From: Pseudomonas brassicacearum
GTDB taxonomy: Bacteria; Pseudomonadota; Gammaproteobacteria; Pseudomonadales; Pseudomonadaceae
Assembly (NCBI RefSeq): GCF_000585995.1
Contig: NZ_CP007410.1
Location: forward strand, 1,515,430 to 1,579,429
DNA length: 64,000 bases
Direction of reading: 5' to 3'
Positions 60,942 to 64,000 of the stretch are shown piece by piece. Below the pieces are notes generated by a model. It was not told where the DNA came from. It searched no databases and was given only the letters and a program-made list of their open reading frames with translations. Position 1 is the first letter of the stretch. Every line of letters starts with the position of its first letter. The translations under genes were made by a program, and so were the position numbers.

Positions 60942-62195
60942 TTACAACAAACTGATCGGATAGCTGACGATCAACCGATTCTCATCAAACTCGTTGGTGC
61001 TGTAGTCCCGACGCATCGTCGAGTTACGCCACTTCACATTCAGGCTTTTCAGCGCGCCGCTCTGCACGGTGTAGGCCAGTTCGGTTTCGCGACCCCATTC
61101 CTTGCCATCGTCGACGGTGGCGGTGTGCACGTTGTCGCCGCTGATATAGCGGTTCATCAACGTCAGGCCCGGCACGCCGACAGCGGCGAAGTTGAAGTCG
61201 TGGCGTACTTGCCAGGATTTTTCCTGGGCGTTGTCGTAGCTGGAGTTGTAGCTGTCGTTCGCCAGCGTGCCGCCGCTGGTGCCGTTGACGCGCATCCAGG
61301 CGTCATCGCCGCTGAGTTTTTGCAGGCCGACGTAGAAGGTGTTGCCGCCGTACTTGGCCGAGAGCATGGCGAAGGCGGTTTTGTTGTCCAGGTCGCCGGC
61401 CAAGGCGTTGCCGTCTTCCTTGCCGATGAAGTAGCCGAGGTTGGCGCCCAGGGTCCAGTCGCCGATGGGTTGGCTGTGGGTCAGGTTGAAATACTTTTGC
61501 TGGTAGATGTCGGACAGTTCCGAGTACCAGACGCCGACCTGGGTGCGTTTTTCGTTGAAAGCGTATTCGCCGCCGCCGAAGTTGAAGCGGTCGGAGGTGA
61601 ACGCGCCCCGGCCGTTCATCGACATGTCTTCCATGCTCGCATCGTTGCGCGGGCTGTTGGCGCGGAACTGGCCGCCGTACAGGGTCAGGCCGCTGATTTC
61701 GGTGGAAGTCACCTGGCCGCCACGGAAGGTTTGCGGCAGGGAACGGCCATCGTCGGAGCGCAGGATCGGCAGCACCGGCATCCACTCGCCGACCTTCAAT
61801 TCGGTCTTCGAGACCTTGCCCTTGAGGGCCACGCCCAGGCGCCCGAAGTCATCGGCCGGACGGCCATCGTCATGCACCGGCAGTAACTGCGTACCCGCCG
61901 TGCCACGACCACCGTCGAGCTTGACCGAGTACATGCCCAGCACGTCCACACCGAAACCGACTGTGCCCTGGGTGAAACCGGACTTGGCGTCGAGGATGAA
62001 ACTCTGGGTCCATTCCTCGGCCTTGCCCTGGGCGTTGTTCGAGTTGGTGAAGTTGCGATTGAAGTAGAAGTTACGCAGGTTCAGCGTGGCTTTCGCGTCT
62101 TCGACAAACCCTGATTCCGCGGCCAGGACGGGCAGGGCGGTACTGGTCAGGGCGACGGCAATGAGGCTGGGGAAAAAATGCTGTGTGGGCTTCAT
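60942..62195 (-). CDS. OprD family outer-membrane porin
   Basis: A 417-residue barrel protein. Signal peptide 1-25 (LPVLAAESGFVEDAK), followed by the OprD-specific opening GFVEDAKATLNLRNFYFNRNF, the TQGTVGFGVDVLGMYSVKLDG block near 73-95, LKVGEWMPVLPILRSDDGRSLPQTFRGG near 135-160 and GLTLYGGQFRA near 170. OprD-type channels (OccD/OccK) take up amino acids and aromatic acids. Convergent with pcaC and with an A-rich leader motif, so uptake of benzoate, protocatechuate or a similar acid for the pca pathway is likely. The C-terminus is ISLL rather than a final Phe. Confidence 0.9.
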   Translation of the reverse strand: MKPTQHFFPSLIAVALTSTALPVLAAESGFVEDAKATLNLRNFYFNRNFTNSNNAQGKAEEWTQSFILDAKSGFTQGTVGFGVDVLGMYSVKLDGGRGTAGTQLLPVHDDGRPADDFGRLGVALKGKVSKTELKVGEWMPVLPILRSDDGRSLPQTFRGGQVTSTEISGLTLYGGQFRANSPRNDASMEDMSMNGRGAFTSDRFNFGGGEYAFNEKRTQVGVWYSELSDIYQQKYFNLTHSQPIGDWTLGANLGYFIGKEDGNALAGDLDNKTAFAMLSAKYGGNTFYVGLQKLSGDDAWMRVNGTSGGTLANDSYNSSYDNAQEKSWQVRHDFNFAAVGVPGLTLMNRYISGDNVHTATVDDGKEWGRETELAYTVQSGALKSLNVKWRNSTMRRDYSTNEFDENRLIVSYPISLL

Positions 62196-62198
62196 GGG

Positions 62199-62216
62199 CG
62201 TTGTCTCTATTTTTTG
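62199..62216 (-). promoter_or_regulatory. A-rich Hfq/Crc-type motif in the OprD-gene leader
   Basis: On the minus strand the leader reads CACAAAAAATAGAGACAAC, then the start. The A-rich stretch suits Hfq/Crc binding; inferred. Confidence 0.45.
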
Positions 62217-62617
62217 TGGACGAAGCGGGTCGTTGCCGCACTTTTTGAAAGTGCAGGCGCTAAGGGTGGAGCCAGGGGCGTCAGGGCGATCGGGGATCAG
62301 CCGGGCGAGGCGGGGCGTATGGGCATGGCGTCGAACCTGTTGTTATTGGTTTTGTGCGAGGGATGGTGATGGGCGGGGCGGGAGCGGTTCAATTGCCGTT
62401 TGCGGGTTTTGGGCGATTATCGAACAGCAAAACAATGGTTGGATGGACCGGGTAAATATCCATTGCTGCGGTAACGGCCACTTATGGTTTCGCCCTTACG
62501 GCGACTCACTTTCGAAAAGCGCGAAAGTAAGCAAAGCGCTTTTGCCCCACCACTTGGTGCCTCGCCTAGGCTCGGCCATCGTGGTTAACGGGGCGCCGAG
62601 ATCAACGTCCACCGCGA

Positions 62618-62741
62618 GGCGGCCTTAGAGCCGGCCTGACTCTTCCGGTCGTACACCCATCAGACCTGTGGGAGCAAAAGCTTGCTCGCGAAGGCGGCCT
62701 TACAGCCGACCTGATTCTGGCATCTGGACTCCGATCCAATG
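62618..62741. repeat. Tandem duplication, 75-base period
   Basis: GGCGGCCTTAGAGCCGGCCT at 62618 and GGCGGCCTTACAGCCGACCT at 62693 begin two copies, each ending in TGTGGGAGC. The first 24 bases are the most alike; the middle has diverged. Confidence 0.7.
62667..62691 (+). repeat. Single REP with a 3-base insertion
   Basis: TGTGGGAGCAAAAGCTTGCT: the usual GAGCGAGC is replaced by GAGCAAAAGC, which breaks the stem. Confidence 0.75.
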
Positions 62742-62829
62742 TGGGAGCGAGCTTGCTCGTGAAGACGGCGGCACATCCAACGCTGATGCAGGCTGATCCA
62801 CCTCCATCGCGAGCAAGCTCGCTCCCACA
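62740..62829. repeat. REP doublet (REPIN), GTGGGAGCGAGC type
   Basis: TGTGGGAGCGAGCTTGCTCG facing CGAGCAAGCTCGCTCCCACA, in the loop of the large inverted repeat. Confidence 0.92.
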
Positions 62830-62873
62830 GGAATTTGCGGTGCCCGCAAATCCATAGGTCGTCACTGAGCCAA

Positions 62874-62963
62874 TGTGGGAGCGAGCTTGCTCGCGAAGAC
62901 GATGGCGCAGTCGTTGGAGATGTTGAATGCTCCGGCCTCTTCGCGAGCAAGCCCGCTCCCACA
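62874..62963. repeat. REP doublet, mixed subtypes
   Basis: Left TGTGGGAGCGAGCTTGCTCG faces CGAGCAAGCCCGCTCCCACA. The arms belong to different subtypes (GAGC and GGGC). Second REPIN in the loop of the large inverted repeat. Confidence 0.9.
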
Positions 62964-63055
62964 GGGAAAACGCGGTCCCACCAAGAACCAGGTCGGCTAC
63001 TAGGCCGCCTCGCGGTGGATGTTGATCTCGGCGCCCCGTTAACCACGATGGCCGA

Positions 63056-63169
63056 ACGTAGGCATTGTGGAGTGGGCATCCCGGCATGGATGCCGGGATA
63101 GCCGCGCTGGGCCATGGATGGCCCTTCGCGGCGGGCCCACGGAGCAATGCCGGAGTGCGGGCATGCCGA
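63056..63169. other. 114-base cloverleaf-like segment in the right arm only
   Basis: An outer stem (GGCATTG at 63061-63067 with CAATGCC at 63145-63151) encloses two perfect hairpins: ATCCCGGCAT-GG-ATGCCGGGAT (63078-63099) and GGGCCAT-GG-ATGGCCC (63109-63124). The segment is bounded by GCCGA at 63051-63055 and 63165-63169; the left arm has one GCCGA and no segment. Confidence 0.75.
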
Positions 63170-63321
63170 GCCTAGGCGAGGTGCCGAGTGGTGGGGCAGA
63201 AGCGCTTTGCTTACTTTCGCGCTTTTCGAAAGTGAGCCGCCGTCAGGGCGGAACCCTAAGTGGCCGTTACCGCAGGAATGGATATGTACTCGATCAACAA
63301 TTTTCTGGCCGTAAGGCCGCC

Positions 63322-63345
63322 ATCGCGAGCAAGCTCGCTCCCACA
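63322..63345 (-). repeat. Single REP, GTGGGAGCGAGC type
   Basis: ATCGCGAGCAAGCTCGCTCC-CACA on the plus strand, unpaired, just outside the large inverted repeat. Confidence 0.85.
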
Positions 63346-63434
63346 AGATTTGTGGCCGGTCTGACAGACGCGGCGAATTTTCCGACGAGGTTTTAAGGTT
63401 GCTGCTCGGAAGCGGAATCTCTAGCTTGTTTGGG

Positions 63435-63513
63435 TCGCTGCCAATCCAGCGATCGGGACTGCAAGCCCGCCGAATTTGTTAGGCGCCAGCGCCCGGGCCC
63501 ACGTCTCGGGCTC
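63435..63513 (+). promoter_or_regulatory. Structured leader upstream of the DUF6124-type gene
   Basis: TCGCTG-CCAATC-CAGCGA (63435-63452) is a perfect 6-6-6 hairpin; GGCGC-CA-GCGCC (63482-63493) is a second one, and GCCCGGGCCC pairs partly with GGGCTC further on. The stretch 63346-63534 has no gene and looks like a conserved untranslated leader. Confidence 0.55.
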
Positions 63514-63534
63514 CATTGATGCAGGAGCGCCGTT

Positions 63535-63885
63535 ATGAAAAAACATCATCCTTCTTCGCCATCAGAGAGCACTTTCCCCTACAACGACCCCGATCCAGAA
63601 AAGCTCCAAGAGGCCGCAGACCGGGCACTCGATTACCATCTGGGCACCCACCCTGATCCCAAACCTAAAACCTCAACACAAGTTTTCACCGTCATCGATA
63701 CCATCGACACCGAATGCCTACTGGCCAATCTCAGCGAAACCCTGGCCTCGGCCAATGCTATGGTCAGTGACCTGGCGTTCGAGTTGGAGGGCTCGCGACG
63801 GCATGTCGCACTTGGCGTGGCGCAGATGATCGAGCTGAGTGAGCTGTTGGCAAACCGAGCGCTGGATATCGTCGACCCGCGTTAG
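63535..63885 (+). CDS. DUF6124/DUF3077-like small protein
   Basis: A 116-residue protein: a Ser/Pro-rich start (KKHHPSSPSESTF), the block PDPEKLQEAADRALDYHLG near 22-40, and the conserved part TECLLANLSETLASANAMVSDLAFELEGSRRHVALGVAQMIELSELLANRALD near 58-112. Proteins with this LLANxSETLASAN pattern are common in fluorescent pseudomonads, where several copies occur per genome; no function is known. It may be regulated by its structured leader. Start 63535 follows GCAGGAGCGCCGTT. The family number is from memory. Confidence 0.82.
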   Translation: MKKHHPSSPSESTFPYNDPDPEKLQEAADRALDYHLGTHPDPKPKTSTQVFTVIDTIDTECLLANLSETLASANAMVSDLAFELEGSRRHVALGVAQMIELSELLANRALDIVDPR

Positions 63886-63965
63886 CCAAGTCGGAGTTGA
63901 AGCAGACACAAACAAAAAGCCCACCTTTCGGTGCAATGCGGTTCATTCAAGAAAAAAGATGGACC

Positions 63966-64000
63966 TGTGGCGAGGGAGCTTGCTCCCGCTCGGCTGCGAA
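63966..64000 (+). repeat. REP, GTGGCGAGGGAGC type (cut by window end)
   Basis: TGTGGCGAGGGAGCTTGCTC at the right edge, followed by GCTCGGCTGCGAA; probably the left half of a doublet. Confidence 0.85.

Larger units (their letters stand above)
62456..63285. repeat. Large imperfect inverted-repeat element
   Basis: The left arm (62456-62625) and the right arm (63003-63285, reverse complement) match at about 90 percent or more by eye over about 170 bases. Shared blocks include CGGTAACGGCCACTTA, CTTTCGAAAAGCGCGAAAGT, GCAAAGCGCTTTTG, CGCCTAGGCTCGG and CGTTAACCACGATGG-type stretches. The right arm carries 114 additional bases. The loop holds three REP elements. No coding gene is credible inside; frames that cross it are repeat-derived. 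It resembles a repeat that I believe is dispersed in other fluorescent pseudomonads, often mis-annotated as short ORFs. Confidence 0.85.

Noticed and set aside
60942..62195. Truncated porin, because the last residue is Leu and not Phe
   Set aside because: The barrel is otherwise full-length, and I recall OprD homologues ending in a similar leucine-rich strand, so I do not treat it as a truncation.
2949..63345. CRISPR array made from the repeated GTGGGAGCGAGC units
   Set aside because: The repeats are palindromic, in facing pairs, scattered over tens of kilobases and without regular spacers or cas genes; they are REPINs.
62448..63346. Frames of 180-228 codons across the inverted-repeat element
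   Set aside because: They read through REPs and both repeat arms (recurring SKSAKVSKALLPHH and WERACSR pieces). They have no ribosome site and change frame between copies; they are repeat-derived translations.

Overview
The window is chromosomal DNA from a fluorescent Pseudomonas, most likely of the P. fluorescens group. The evidence is a complete Entner-Doudoroff glucose block in the P. putida order (gts-oprB-mutarotase-hexR-zwf-pgl-eda), a fadD2/fadD1 tandem preceded by a hydrolase and a MaoC gene as in P. aeruginosa, a bifA-sodB-argO-argP block, high GC with strong G/C third positions, and more than twenty short palindromic REP sequences of the three types typical of this group. No rRNA, tRNA, prophage, CRISPR array or insertion sequence was recognised.

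Layout. 1-8130: sugar uptake and oxidation (end of gtsC, gtsD, oprB, mutarotase, hexR divergent from zwf-pgl-eda). 8175-10470: a class V aminotransferase, a DUF3820 protein and a PA2169-type four-helix protein. 10660-13941: a FUSC/DUF1656/HlyD aromatic-acid type efflux operon. 13967-19435: MaoC hydratase, alpha/beta hydrolase, fadD2 and fadD1. 19603-23431: stress and small proteins (CsbD, YihY, peptide deformylase, GNAT). 23601-26826: the gluconate regulon (gntR, gntK, gntP). 26989-32986: alaC, a LysE exporter, a GyrI-like protein, a GNAT and a four-gene cassette ending in an ECF42-type sigma factor. 33161-42573: imelysin lipoprotein, bifA, sodB, argO/argP, an epimerase, a coiled-coil membrane protein and a secreted Cache protein. 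42726-48966: rapA, small genes including a probable ccoM, and a Pit phosphate transporter. 49469-62216: a complete protocatechuate/beta-ketoadipate locus (pcaRK-IJF-HG-T-BDC plus an OprD porin). 62456-63885: a large imperfect inverted-repeat element filled with REPs, then a DUF6124-type small gene.

How the parts work together. Glucose enters through OprB and the Gts ABC transporter, gluconate through GntP/GntK, and both reach KDPG, which Eda cleaves. HexR and GntR sites are visible at the expected promoters. Protocatechuate is cleaved by PcaHG and converted by PcaB, PcaC, PcaD, PcaIJ and PcaF to succinyl-CoA and acetyl-CoA; PcaR-type boxes sit before pcaR, pcaK and pcaI. A-rich motifs of the Hfq/Crc type lie at the translation starts of oprB, zwf, gntP, pcaK, fadD2 and the OprD gene, which suggests common post-transcriptional catabolite control.

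Most of the window is ordinary core genome. The least explained parts are the 830-base inverted-repeat element with a 114-base cloverleaf-like segment present in one arm only, the structured leader of the DUF6124 gene, the ECF42 cassette, the FNR/ANR-controlled ccoM-like gene, several orphan palindromes and the REPIN population. All calls are from reading the sequence; no database search was run.
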